Positions 26,441 through 34,732 of a stretch of 64,000 bases of DNA are shown here, one piece after another. The stretch is from Brenneria izadpanahii (GTDB lineage: Bacteria > Pseudomonadota > Gammaproteobacteria > Enterobacterales > Enterobacteriaceae). Each line of letters opens with the position of its first letter. Within the stretch, counting starts at the first letter, position 1. The DNA is taken from assembly GCF_017569925.1 (NCBI RefSeq), contig NZ_CP050854.1:62001-126000 (forward strand). The letters are read 5' to 3'. Both the position numbers and the translations under genes were made by a program. Under the pieces are notes generated by a model. The model worked only from the letters and a program-made list of their open reading frames with translations. It did no database searches and was not told the DNA's origin.

Positions 26441-26493
26441 GGGGATGAGGTTCCCTCCGGGACGCCTCATCCCCGTGGCCGGCCGGGGTATCT
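26441..26493. repeat. dispersed GGGGATGAGG palindromic repeat, copy 1
   Basis: Inverted arms GGGGATGAGGTTCCC and GGGACGCCTCATCCCC are followed by GTGGCCGGCCGGGGTATCTT. A related block occurs at 59099-59150 (GGGGGGAGGTTCCC...GCCTCACCCCCGTGG...CCCGGGTATCT). It lies between ghrB and the GH105 gene. Confidence 0.6.
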
Positions 26494-26549
26494 TGATCGA
26501 TCGTCAATTGCAAGGCCGCCTTGCAACCTTGCCGGCCCGGCGCTGAACT

Positions 26550-27509
26550 TTATAGCGCCTGCGGGTTAACGCAGTTTTCCTTTACCTGGCCGTTTAAGGC
26601 GGCAATCAGGTTGTCGACGGCGCAGGCCGCCATCGCGTAGCGGGTTTCGTGGGTGGCCGAACCGATATGGGGCAACGCCACCACGTTTGGCAGGCGTAAC
26701 AGCGGGGAGTCAACGGACAGCGGTTCTTTGGCGAACACGTCCAGACCGGCGGCGTGGAGGGTTCCATCGGTCAGCGCGTCGATCAGCGCGTTTTCGTCTA
26801 CCACGGCGCCGCGGCCGATATTAATCAGGATCGCGCCGGGCTTCATCTTCGCCAACTGCTCACGGCCAATCAGGTTCTTCGTTTCGGGCGTCAGCGGCAG
26901 GGTGATGCACAGGAAATCGGCTTCGGCCAGCAGGCTATCCAGATCGCAATAGCGGGCGCTAAAGCGCGTTTCAGCTTCCGAATGATGACGGCGCGCGTTG
27001 TACAGCACCGGCATGCTGAACCCCAAATGCGCGCGCTGCGCGACGGCCAGACCGATGCGTCCCATACCGAGAATACCGATGGTTTTGTGATGGACGTCCG
27101 TACCAAACCAGTCGCTGCCGATCCCCTCTTTCCACTCGCCGGCCTTGACTCTTTCCGCAACTTCCACCACCCGGCGGGCGCTTGCCAGCATCAAAGCCAG
27201 CACGGTATCCGCCACCGTTTCCGTTAATACCGTGGGCGTGTGCATAAGAATCACGCCTTTTTCATTCAGCGCCGGAACATCGAAATTATCATACCCGACG
27301 GAAATGGTGGAGGCCGCCCGCAGGCGCGGGCAGCGCTGCAGAAAGGCTTTATCCACCTTACCGCCTGCGCCTATGATGCCCTCAGCCTGAGCCAGCGCCG
27401 GATGATCCTCCGGGGGTAAATCGTCTAGTTCGGTGACGGTGAAGTGTTGATCTAAACGGGCACGTAAATCGTTGGGGATCTTTTTATACAGAATAACGCT
27501 AGGTTTCAT
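26550..27509 (-). CDS. ghrB: glyoxylate/hydroxypyruvate reductase B
   Basis: 319 residues matching E. coli GhrB along its length ([28 protein letters not shown] [36 protein letters not shown]). A D-isomer-specific 2-hydroxyacid dehydrogenase that reduces glyoxylate, hydroxypyruvate and 2-ketogluconate with NADPH. NAD(P) motif [14 protein letters not shown] near 150; catalytic Arg in [14 protein letters not shown], Glu in [13 protein letters not shown], His in [11 protein letters not shown]. The ATG at 27509 (GGAG eight bases upstream) is preferred over the longer frame to 27593. Confidence 0.94.
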   Translation of the reverse strand: MKPSVILYKKIPNDLRARLDQHFTVTELDDLPPEDHPALAQAEGIIGAGGKVDKAFLQRCPRLRAASTISVGYDNFDVPALNEKGVILMHTPTVLTETVADTVLALMLASARRVVEVAERVKAGEWKEGIGSDWFGTDVHHKTIGILGMGRIGLAVAQRAHLGFSMPVLYNARRHHSEAETRFSARYCDLDSLLAEADFLCITLPLTPETKNLIGREQLAKMKPGAILINIGRGAVVDENALIDALTDGTLHAAGLDVFAKEPLSVDSPLLRLPNVVALPHIGSATHETRYAMAACAVDNLIAALNGQVKENCVNPQAL

Positions 27510-27647
27510 CGTAAACTCCGGCAAATTAGGGAGATTAAAGCATCCACAGCTGATGGAATCATCGTGTGGCCGGCGGAGTGCCGACGGCCACACGATATAG
27601 TATGCATGATGAAATAATAAAGTTAGCAGGAAAAGTATAATTAAACA

Positions 27648-28682
27648 TCAGGTGGCGGGCGTTCGGCGAATAGGTTCCCGTAGAGCGCGCAATCGCAGAA
27701 GTTCACGGCCATAGCGCTCAATATCAAGCTTGTTGACGTCATCCAACTGCTGTCTGAAGTGGGGCGCAATGCTGGTCGCGCCGTTTATCGCTCCGCAGAT
27801 GGCCGTCGCCATCGCGCCGATGGTATCGGTATCCCCGCCCAGATTGGCGCACAGGATGGCGCAGCGGTTGGGATCGGTTTGCGCCAGCTCGACCATGGCG
27901 ATCGCCGCCGGGACGGATTCGATCATTTCCGTACCGGTGCCAATCAAATCATAGATACGCGACATCGCGCACGTTGTGCCATTGGCGCGTTTTACCGTCT
28001 CCAATGCCAGTTCGATACGGCAAGCCATGGAGGCGCTATAGGTGGTAATCCGCTTATTTTGCGCCGCCTGAGCGACGGCGGGCAGTTCATCAATGATTCC
28101 TTTCCAGGTGGAAAAGCCGTCAATCGCTTTGGAGATGGCCCAAGCGATCACGGTTGCGCCGGCGACGGCGATATCGGATTTATGCGTTACGCTGGATGCC
28201 TGCTCCACGTTGCAGATGAAATCGCTTAAAGAGCAAGGGGGCAGCAGACAGCCCAACGGAGAGATCCGCATCGCGGCGCCGTTAGTCACGCCATTGTTTT
28301 CCAACTTGCGGATATCAACGCCCTGCTGTAGCGCGCTCAAGGCGGCTTTTGATGTCGGGCCGAGGATATTTTTCTCAAAGGCGCCGAAAGCTAACGCCCA
28401 CTTTAGAATATTTCTTCCTATCACCGTCGGTTCGATCTGACCTTCACATTCGATCAGCGCGTCCGCCAGCGCAATAGCCATAGAGGTGTCGTCGGTATAT
28501 TGCGCTGCTTGAAAATAACGGGCGGCAACATTTTCCGATGGACCGGGCAGGAAACGATCAATCCAGCCAAAATGATTTTTAATTCGTGTACGTGGCCACA
28601 ATTCCGACGGCATTCCCATTGCATCTCCCAACATCTGACCATATAACGCTCCATTAATACGGTTTTGCTTATTTGATGGCAT
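27648..28682 (-). CDS. yegU: ADP-ribosylglycohydrolase family protein YegU
   Basis: 344 residues, closely following E. coli YegU: GALYGQMLGDAMGMPSELWP, YTDDTSMAIALADAL with the first metal-binding Asp pair, NGVTNGAAMRISPLGCLLP, and CANLGGDTDTIGAMATAICG with the second metal site. The family (DraG/ARH3 type) removes ADP-ribose from proteins or nucleic acids, or hydrolyses related nucleosides. In E. coli it is next to yegV (kinase) and yegT (nucleoside transporter); neither is beside it here. AAGGA precedes the ATG. The 209-bp gap upstream is AT-rich without a recognised gene. Confidence 0.9.
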   Translation of the reverse strand: MPSNKQNRINGALYGQMLGDAMGMPSELWPRTRIKNHFGWIDRFLPGPSENVAARYFQAAQYTDDTSMAIALADALIECEGQIEPTVIGRNILKWALAFGAFEKNILGPTSKAALSALQQGVDIRKLENNGVTNGAAMRISPLGCLLPPCSLSDFICNVEQASSVTHKSDIAVAGATVIAWAISKAIDGFSTWKGIIDELPAVAQAAQNKRITTYSASMACRIELALETVKRANGTTCAMSRIYDLIGTGTEMIESVPAAIAMVELAQTDPNRCAILCANLGGDTDTIGAMATAICGAINGATSIAPHFRQQLDDVNKLDIERYGRELLRLRALREPIRRTPAT

Positions 28683-28891
28683 GGTACATCCTTAACAAGT
28701 CTGGGTAGTTTCTTTTTCAAAAGGGACTATCCATTTGGCAATGTCGTTATTATTAGTTGATTTTTTAAATGAAATAGTTTTATGCAATGATTAAATCGTA
28801 ATTGAGCAATTAAGGCTAACGCATTAGTTCATAGCGTAACACCAAGAATAGAATGTTACGGATGTTATTTAAGGTAATTGTGAGGGTTTAT

Positions 28892-29368
28892 TTAATTTAG
28901 CGGTGAAAAGAAATAATGTTGGATAATATTATCGATAAAAGGATTAGCCCACTGCATAATCAACAATGTCGCCTGAGTTTCCTGATTGAAGCTCTCGTCC
29001 ACGACGACAAAGCCCTGCTTGCGGTAAAATCCGCAGGCTCGCGCATTCTGTTGATACACTTCCAGGTTAAGTAACAAAAATTGCTGTTGAACGTGCCTGA
29101 TTAAGGCGGAGCCTATGCCTTGACCATAGTCGCGCTGTTGTACGAATAACGCGCCGACAAAGCGCTTTTCCAGTACGCTGATAAAACCGGCGAGCCGCCC
29201 TTGTTCTTCATACACCCAGGTTTGCGATTGCGGAAGGTAAACATCGCGCACCAGCGCGGCGCTTTCCCGCCAATAGCCGGCATGAATAAAGGGGTGGGCC
29301 AGCGTGGTGCTTTCCAGCCAGAGCGACATCAGCGGCTCCAGATCCTGCGCCTGATATTCGCGGATCAT
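28892..29368 (-). CDS. yiaC: GNAT N-acetyltransferase YiaC
   Basis: 158 residues, GNAT fold with acetyl-CoA loop QQRDYGQGIGSALIRHVQQ and the C-terminal YQQNARACGFYRKQGF motif. Agreement with E. coli YiaC, a protein lysine acetyltransferase, is clear from the N-terminus (MIREYQAQDL, LWLESTTLAHPFI). The start overlaps the tag stop as ATGA, so tag-yiaC are coupled, as in E. coli. An in-frame upstream start inside tag is unnecessary. Confidence 0.9.
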   Translation of the reverse strand: MIREYQAQDLEPLMSLWLESTTLAHPFIHAGYWRESAALVRDVYLPQSQTWVYEEQGRLAGFISVLEKRFVGALFVQQRDYGQGIGSALIRHVQQQFLLLNLEVYQQNARACGFYRKQGFVVVDESFNQETQATLLIMQWANPFIDNIIQHYFFSPLN

Positions 29369-29928
29369 GGCGCGGGTTCTTGCTGGCAAAAACAGTCGAT
29401 AACGTGGTCGTTCACCAACCCGCCGGCTTGCATGAAGGCGTAACAGATAGTGGAACCGATAAATTTAAAACCGCGCTTTTTCAACGCCTTTGACATGGCG
29501 TCTGAAATCTCGGTTTTGGCCGGTACGTTGGAAAGCGCCAGAGGACGATTAAGTTTCGGCTGATGGTCAACGAATGACCAGATGAAATGAGAGAAACTTT
29601 CGCCCCGGCTCTCCATCTCCAGCCAGGCGCGGGCGTTGGCAATAATGGCTTCGATTTTCCCACGGTGGCGAATGATGCCGCTATCCTGCATCAGTGCGTC
29701 TACGTCATCCTGGGTCATCCGGGCGATACGGCGCGGATCGAATTGATGAAAACAGCGGCGGTAGTTTTCGCGTTTCTTTAATACGGTAATCCAGGAAAGC
29801 CCGGCCTGTTGACCTTCAAGACACAGCAGCTCAAACAGCTTTTGGCTATCGGTGCAGGGTCTTCCCCATTCGTTATCGTGATAGTCTTGATATAACGCAT
29901 CCTGGGTGACCCAACCACATCGTTTCAT
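29365..29928 (-). CDS. tag: DNA-3-methyladenine glycosylase I
   Basis: 187 residues, same size as E. coli Tag. Removes 3-methyladenine from DNA. The N-terminal zinc Cys (MKRCGWVTQD), YHDNEWGRPCTDSQKLFELL, LCLEGQQAGLSWITVLKKR, and the C-terminal zinc ligands in FMQAGGLVNDHVIDCFC are all present. Cotranscribed with yiaC. Confidence 0.95.
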   Translation of the reverse strand: MKRCGWVTQDALYQDYHDNEWGRPCTDSQKLFELLCLEGQQAGLSWITVLKKRENYRRCFHQFDPRRIARMTQDDVDALMQDSGIIRHRGKIEAIIANARAWLEMESRGESFSHFIWSFVDHQPKLNRPLALSNVPAKTEISDAMSKALKKRGFKFIGSTICYAFMQAGGLVNDHVIDCFCQQEPAP

Positions 29929-30152
29929 CGCTTTATCCTATCTTAAGCTCTGGATACGGATTGTTATTCAGTGAGGTTATTGATATTGATATTGATGCCG
30001 CTGAACATCGCGTCATCATGGCATTTAAATTGCTGTGTATGCAACCAGCTTTGGGCGCCGCATTCGCCGATATCCATAATGCAGGCCGAGCGCGGCCGAC
30101 AATGACGCGGTTTCACAAAAACGATAACAAATGACAAATTGGGGTATGGAAA

Positions 30153-30959
30153 ATGGCAGTCGAGTGGATTTTAGCCTACCTGGCTTTAGGCGCAGTCGTT
30201 GGTTTTATGGCGGGGTTACTGGGGATTGGCGGCGGCGGCATTATGGTGCCGATTTTGACGGCGTTGTTTGCCGCCCAGGGCGTGCAGAATGTTCACCTGG
30301 TGCATATGGCGCTGGGAACGTCGATGGCGGCCATCGTGATTACGGCCATTTCCAGTTTGCGCACTCATCATCAGCATCAGGCGGTGCTGTGGCCGGTGGT
30401 CTGGCGGATCACGCCCGCCATTCTGATCGGCACCTTCGCCGCCACCTGGCTGGCGACGTTGATGCCGACGCGGGCGCTGGCGATCTTCTTCTCCTGTTTT
30501 ATGGCCTATGTCGCGCTGCAAATGGTGTTGAATATAAAGCCTAAACCACAGCGTCAACTGCCCGGCACCGCGGGGATTTCGCTGGCCGGGCTATGCATCG
30601 GCGGCATCTCCGCGCTGGTGGCGATCGGCGGCGGCTCATTAACCGTTCCTTTCCTGACGTGGTGTAACGTGCGCATTCAGCAGGCGATCGGCACCTCGGC
30701 GGCGGTCGGCCTGCCTATCGCGCTGGCGGGCGCGTTGGGATACATGATAAACGGCTGGTCGGCGGCAGGACTGCCCGACTACAGCATCGGCTATGTTTCC
30801 CTGCCGGCGGTGGTCCTGATTTCGGCGGTAAGCTATTTCACCGCGCCGGTCGGCGCGCGTTTGGCGCACCGTCTGCCGGTCGCCACGCTGAAAAAAGTCT
30901 TCGCCGGGCTATTGCTGCTGTTGAGCCTGAAGATGCTGCAGACGGTGTTTAGCGGCTAA
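30153..30959 (+). CDS. TSUP family permease (TauE/SafE)
   Basis: 268 residues, about eight hydrophobic segments in two similar halves. Each half begins with a glycine-rich motif: GFMAGLLGIGGGGIMVPILT at residues 18-37 and GGISALVAIGGGSLTVPFL near 150-168. The TSUP family moves sulfite, sulfoacetate or other organic anions. Nothing adjacent identifies the substrate: it stands alone between tag and the toxin array. Upstream bases 29929-30152 hold no recognised gene. Confidence 0.85.
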   Translation: MAVEWILAYLALGAVVGFMAGLLGIGGGGIMVPILTALFAAQGVQNVHLVHMALGTSMAAIVITAISSLRTHHQHQAVLWPVVWRITPAILIGTFAATWLATLMPTRALAIFFSCFMAYVALQMVLNIKPKPQRQLPGTAGISLAGLCIGGISALVAIGGGSLTVPFLTWCNVRIQQAIGTSAAVGLPIALAGALGYMINGWSAAGLPDYSIGYVSLPAVVLISAVSYFTAPVGARLAHRLPVATLKKVFAGLLLLLSLKMLQTVFSG

Positions 30960-31010
30960 AACTTTTTTCGTGATGGTGTTTATCCAATCCGATTTGTTAT
31001 CTGAACCATT

Positions 31011-31039
31011 GCCGGCAGGTAGCCGATAAACCTGCCGGC
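31011..31039. terminator. perfect 10-bp hairpin downstream of the TSUP gene
   Basis: GCCGGCAGGT pairs fully with ACCTGCCGGC around a nine-base loop, 51 bp after the TSUP stop. No T-run follows on the plus strand, so it may be a REP-like mRNA-stabilising element or a terminator that needs Rho. The rest of 30960-31248 contains no gene; the promoter of the toxin-like gene should lie near 31130-31240. Confidence 0.45.
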
Positions 31040-31248
31040 GGCGGTATCTGTTTGCGTCATTGCCCGCGGTTTGGATCGCGTGGCAAACGCCGTCGTTTTC
31101 TGGTTAAAACAAACGTAACTGGTTCAATTTAAGAACATTCTTGAACACCACGCTGCATCGCAAAAGCTACTGTTTATCGTTGACAATTTAGCCGCTCGCT
31201 CTAAAAATGCGCACAGTCGTATGTCGTGTACTAACAGGGAGTGAGTAT

Positions 31249-32286
31249 ATGGTTGGTCGTTCGCAACACTATCTGGAGCCGGGATATTGCGTGGTTGATA
31301 CCCCCGGCACGTTATCCACTCAAGCCGGCCTGCTGTTTCGCGGCAGGAATACGCCCGCCGCTCGTTACTTTATGCAGCTTAATGCGGATACGCCCTGGTT
31401 AAAGCCGGGACAAATTCTGCTGGTGGCCGATCCCGATAATCCTCGTCAAACTTACCCACTGAATCAGCTGCGTCAGGCCAAGCGGCAGGTGAATCAGTCG
31501 ATGGCGTTTGTCTCGCCGGAGCAGGGCGGTTTTCTGCAACAGCATTACGATACGCTGGCCGCGGTACTGATTGGAACGGAGAAAGGGATAAGTTTTGGCA
31601 GCGATGCCGGTAAACAGTATTCCCAGCGTATCGACCAGTTGCTGCGTAAGATAGAGAGCACCTATCAAAATCAGTTTCGCACCCAGGGAACGCTGGTTGG
31701 GCAGCAGTTCTATGCTGAGCGGCGTCGGCTTTTCGGCGAACTTAATAGCCTGTTACAGCAACCGCTGGCGAAACGCATAGCCTACCGGGCGTTGAAACTT
31801 CGTCCGTATGAAAATCTGCGCCACGCGCTGGGGCTATCGAGCCGCTCGATAGTGCATCACTGGAGCAACGTCGGCGTGGGCGCCATTCCGGGGTACGCCG
31901 CGTATCTGGAGGCCTCGGCGCGAGCGGTAAAATACATGAAAACCGGGGGCTGGATAGGGTTGGGGGTGGCCGGACTCAGCGCCACCAACGATGTCTATCA
32001 TGCCTGTACGGTAGGGCGGGAAAGCGAATGCCCGGCGGTGGCGATAAAAGGCTATACGGCTTTTGTCGGTGGGGCGTCAATGGGGATTTATGGCGGCTCG
32101 ATGGGGGCAACGGCGGGCGGCGCCGTCTGCGTGGCTCTGGGGATTATTACGGCGCCAACTGCGGGAGCTGGCGGACTGGCTTGTGCTCTAGTGGGGGGGA
32201 CAATTGGAGGAGCCGTTGGGGGCTATGTCGGCGAATTGGGGGGCGAGTTCACAGGTGAACTGCTTAACCGAATTTTGATTAATTAA
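31249..32286 (+). CDS. putative pore-type toxin/effector with glycine-zipper C-terminus
   Basis: 345 residues; not matched to a named family. The N-terminal part (residues 1-65) ends in a LysM-like phrase (PWLKPGQILLVADPDNP). A helical middle (QYSQRIDQLLRKIESTYQNQ, RRLFGELNSLLQQPLAKRI) follows. The last 130 residues are hydrophobic and very rich in Gly/Ala (GWIGLGVAGLSATNDVYHAC, GGASMGIYGGSMGATAGGA, GGTIGGAVGGYVGELGGEF), a glycine-zipper pattern of membrane-inserting domains. GGGAG precedes the ATG at 31249. A four-helix membrane protein gene follows after 12 bp, and pieces of this toxin gene recur between duplicated copies of it. That organisation points to an effector-immunity pair, perhaps type VI secreted. 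Function inferred from layout, not homology. Confidence 0.6.
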   Translation: MVGRSQHYLEPGYCVVDTPGTLSTQAGLLFRGRNTPAARYFMQLNADTPWLKPGQILLVADPDNPRQTYPLNQLRQAKRQVNQSMAFVSPEQGGFLQQHYDTLAAVLIGTEKGISFGSDAGKQYSQRIDQLLRKIESTYQNQFRTQGTLVGQQFYAERRRLFGELNSLLQQPLAKRIAYRALKLRPYENLRHALGLSSRSIVHHWSNVGVGAIPGYAAYLEASARAVKYMKTGGWIGLGVAGLSATNDVYHACTVGRESECPAVAIKGYTAFVGGASMGIYGGSMGATAGGAVCVALGIITAPTAGAGGLACALVGGTIGGAVGGYVGELGGEFTGELLNRILIN

Positions 32287-32298
32287 AGGCCACCTGTT

Positions 32299-32709
32299 AT
32301 GAAATTAACGATTCTGTATGTAGGTGCAGGAATGGGGGCTTTGTCTCCTTTAGTGTGGGTATTCAGCATGGTGTATTTCGGCCTGCACCGTAAAAAGTAC
32401 GAGCAACTGATCTCGCTGTACCGGCAGGAGGGGTTGCCGTTAAGCGCGCAGAACAATCTGATGTCGTTTTTTGGTTACTGGGGCAGTCTTTTCCTTACCC
32501 TCTTTTTTAAACGCGTACTGGACGGCAAACCGGTCAATATCGCGCCGAAGCAGCCGCTGCCGCCGGAGGCTTACGCCTTTGTGGCGTCCCAGCCCAGGGA
32601 ACTGACCGGCTGGATCCGAGTTTATTACTATATCCATGCGGCTTGTTTCTTGATGTTTTGGGTTGGGTGTGGCATCGCCTATTTAGGCAAATGGGTAGGA
32701 TGGTACTGA
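32299..32709 (+). CDS. putative immunity protein, copy 1 (small membrane protein)
   Basis: 136 residues with hydrophobic stretches at about 5-27, 52-70 and 108-130, so an inner-membrane protein. Central motif LHRKKYEQLISLYRQEGLPL is shared fully with copy 2 at 33000. Its ATG lies 12 bp after the toxin-like gene with AAAGG upstream, implying cotranslation. Immunity to a pore-forming toxin by a membrane protein is a common arrangement; here it is inferred. Confidence 0.6.
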   Translation: MKLTILYVGAGMGALSPLVWVFSMVYFGLHRKKYEQLISLYRQEGLPLSAQNNLMSFFGYWGSLFLTLFFKRVLDGKPVNIAPKQPLPPEAYAFVASQPRELTGWIRVYYYIHAACFLMFWVGCGIAYLGKWVGWY

Positions 32710-32799
32710 TGAAATTCTGGACCAATATCAGTCGATACTGTGAGACATAATCATCTGCTGATTGATGCATGAGGTTTGTGACTGGTGACCAGGGCATTC

Positions 32800-32990
32800 C
32801 CTCTATATTGCTGTCTACGGTAAATATCGCCAGCGATGCGAGTAAGCCGAGCCGCTTGATATGCATCACTGGCGCGACGTCGGCGTGGGCGACATTCTCT
32901 GGCAGAGACGCAATGGTCGGCGGACTGCGGGAGAAAAGGGTGGCGAAAAGCTGGGCGGTTACATCTCGCATTTGATTTTTAACTGAGTGA
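32800..32990 (+). pseudogene. toxin gene remnant 1
   Basis: Sequence around 32846-32905 (GAGCCGCTTGATATGCATCA then CTGGCGCGACGTCGGCGTGG) matches the part of the toxin gene at 31840-31890 that encodes SRSIVHHWSNVGVG, with a one-base deletion shifting the frame. The following bases keep only a short open stretch ending at TGA 32986. There is no intact toxin copy here; it is the scar of a lost or displaced toxin tip. Confidence 0.6.
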
Positions 32991-32999
32991 AGAAAAAGT

Positions 33000-33410
33000 A
33001 TGGGCCCAGTAATCATGATGGTTGGCGTAGTAATGTTTATGCTGGGCCCTTTGGTATTGGCGTTCAGCATGGTGTATTTCGGCCTGCACCGTAAAAAATA
33101 TGAGCAACTGATCTCGCTATATCGGCAGGAAGGTTTGCCGTTAAGCGCGCAGAACAATCTGATGTCATTTTTAGGTCACTGGGGGAGCTTTTTTCTTGCC
33201 GTCTTTTTTAAACGCCTACTGGACGGCAAACCGGTCAATATCGCGCCGAAGCAGCCGCTGCCGCCGGAGGCTTACGCCTTTGTGGCGTCCCAGCCGAGGG
33301 AACTGACCGGCTGGATCCGGATTTATTACTATATCCATGTGGCCTGGATGGTGATGTCTATGATTGGCTGTGGCATCGCCTTTTTAGGCGAATGGGTAGG
33401 ATGGTACTGA
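33000..33410 (+). CDS. putative immunity protein, copy 2
   Basis: 136 residues, differing from copy 1 mainly in the first helix (MGPVIMMVGVVMFMLGPLVL) and the last (AWMVMSMIGCGIAFLGEWVG) and nearly identical between residues 24 and 106. Same three hydrophobic regions. No complete toxin gene precedes it, so it is an orphan immunity gene that may protect against a variant toxin from neighbours. Ribosome-binding site weak (GAAGAAAAAGT). Confidence 0.6.
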   Translation: MGPVIMMVGVVMFMLGPLVLAFSMVYFGLHRKKYEQLISLYRQEGLPLSAQNNLMSFLGHWGSFFLAVFFKRLLDGKPVNIAPKQPLPPEAYAFVASQPRELTGWIRIYYYIHVAWMVMSMIGCGIAFLGEWVGWY

Positions 33411-33529
33411 TGAAATTCTGGACCAATATCAGTCGATACCGTGAAACATAATCTTCTGCTGATTGATGCATGAGGTTTGTGACTGGCGACCAGGGCATTC
33501 TCTCTATGCATTGCTGTCTACGGTAAATA

Positions 33530-33658
33530 TCGCCAGCGATGCGAGTAAGTCGAACCGCTTAATAGTGCATCACTGGCGCAGCGTCGGCGTGGATGGTGAT
33601 GTTTGTGATTGGGTGCGTCATTGTCTTTTTGGGAACGGGTTGGAATGGATTGGCTGAG
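33530..33658 (+). pseudogene. toxin remnant 2 fused to an immunity-gene tail
   Basis: From about 33535 the sequence again matches the toxin around SRSIVHHWSNVGV (here [13 protein letters not shown]). At 33590 it switches, in another frame, to the end of the immunity gene ([22 protein letters not shown] versus WMVMSMIGCGIAFLGEWVGW). A deletion has joined toxin middle to immunity end. This third, incomplete unit closes the array 135 bp before glyQ. Confidence 0.6.
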
Positions 33659-33793
33659 TGTCCGTTGTCGCCGTGTAATGCCGCAAATCACCGCCGATAT
33701 GAACTTGTTGCCGCATTCTGGCTGTATATCTCGCACTCAGAGGGTATACTGACGCCTTTCTTGTCAATCCACTTGTATCGCGTGCGAATCCAA

Positions 33794-34723
33794 ATGCAAA
33801 AGTTTGATACCAAGACCTTTCAGGGTCTGATCCTGACATTACAGGATTATTGGGCGCGCCAGGGCTGCACCATCGTTCAACCATTGGACATGGAAGTCGG
33901 CGCAGGCACCTCACATCCGATGACCTGCCTGCGGGCGCTTGGCCCGGAACCAATGGCGACGGCCTATGTTCAACCGTCCCGCCGTCCTACCGACGGCCGC
34001 TACGGCGAAAATCCCAACCGCCTGCAACACTACTATCAGTTCCAGGTCGTTATTAAGCCATCCCCCGATAATATTCAGGAACTGTACCTCGGCTCTTTGA
34101 AAGCGCTGGGGCTGGACCCGACGGTTCACGATATCCGTTTCGTGGAAGATAACTGGGAAAACCCGACGCTGGGCGCCTGGGGGCTGGGCTGGGAAGTGTG
34201 GCTGAACGGTATGGAAGTCACGCAGTTTACCTATTTCCAGCAGGTCGGCGGTCTGGAGTGCAAGCCGGTTACCGGCGAGGTGACTTACGGTCTGGAACGT
34301 CTGGCGATGTATATTCAGGGCGTGGACAGCGTTTACGATCTAGTCTGGAGCGACGGCCCGTTGGGCAAAACCACCTATGGCGACGTGTTCCATCAAAACG
34401 AAGTAGAACAATCGACCTACAATTTCGAACACGCCGACGTCGACTTCCTGTTTACCTGCTTCGAACAGTATGAAAAAGAAGCCCAGCATCTGCTGGCGCT
34501 GGAAAAACCGCTGCCATTGCCTGCCTACGAACGTATTTTGAAAGCGGCGCACAGCTTTAACCTGCTGGATGCGCGTAAAGCCATTTCCGTTACCGAACGT
34601 CAGCGTTACATCCTGCGCATTCGCACTCTGACCAAAGCGGTAGCAGAGGCCTACTACGCCTCCCGCGAGGCGCTGGGTTTCCCCTTGTGTACCAAGAACA
34701 TATGCAATAAGAAAGAGAGCTAA
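33794..34723 (+). CDS. glyQ: glycyl-tRNA synthetase alpha subunit
   Basis: 309 residues (E. coli 303), matching the class II catalytic chain: [57 protein letters not shown]. Charges tRNA(Gly) as an alpha2beta2 enzyme with GlyS. Start chosen at the conserved MQKFD at 33794; the frame is open further upstream only because it runs into an immunity-gene remnant. It is 9 bp ahead of glyS. Confidence 0.97.
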   Translation: MQKFDTKTFQGLILTLQDYWARQGCTIVQPLDMEVGAGTSHPMTCLRALGPEPMATAYVQPSRRPTDGRYGENPNRLQHYYQFQVVIKPSPDNIQELYLGSLKALGLDPTVHDIRFVEDNWENPTLGAWGLGWEVWLNGMEVTQFTYFQQVGGLECKPVTGEVTYGLERLAMYIQGVDSVYDLVWSDGPLGKTTYGDVFHQNEVEQSTYNFEHADVDFLFTCFEQYEKEAQHLLALEKPLPLPAYERILKAAHSFNLLDARKAISVTERQRYILRIRTLTKAVAEAYYASREALGFPLCTKNICNKKES

Positions 34724-34732
34724 GAGGCAGCC

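Larger units (their letters stand above)
32350..33591 (+). repeat. tandem duplication, period about 701 bp
   Basis: The segment starting TTCAGCATGGTGTATTTCGG at 32362 recurs at 33063. Each unit holds most of an immunity gene, a shared non-coding stretch beginning TGAAATTCTGGACCAATATC (after each stop), and a scrap of the toxin gene centred on CATCACTGG. The units differ by scattered substitutions, so the duplication is not recent. Confidence 0.8.

Noticed and set aside
33593..33793. N-terminal extension of glyQ
   Set aside because: The frame is open by chance through an immunity-gene remnant; GlyQ homologues begin at MQKFD (33794).
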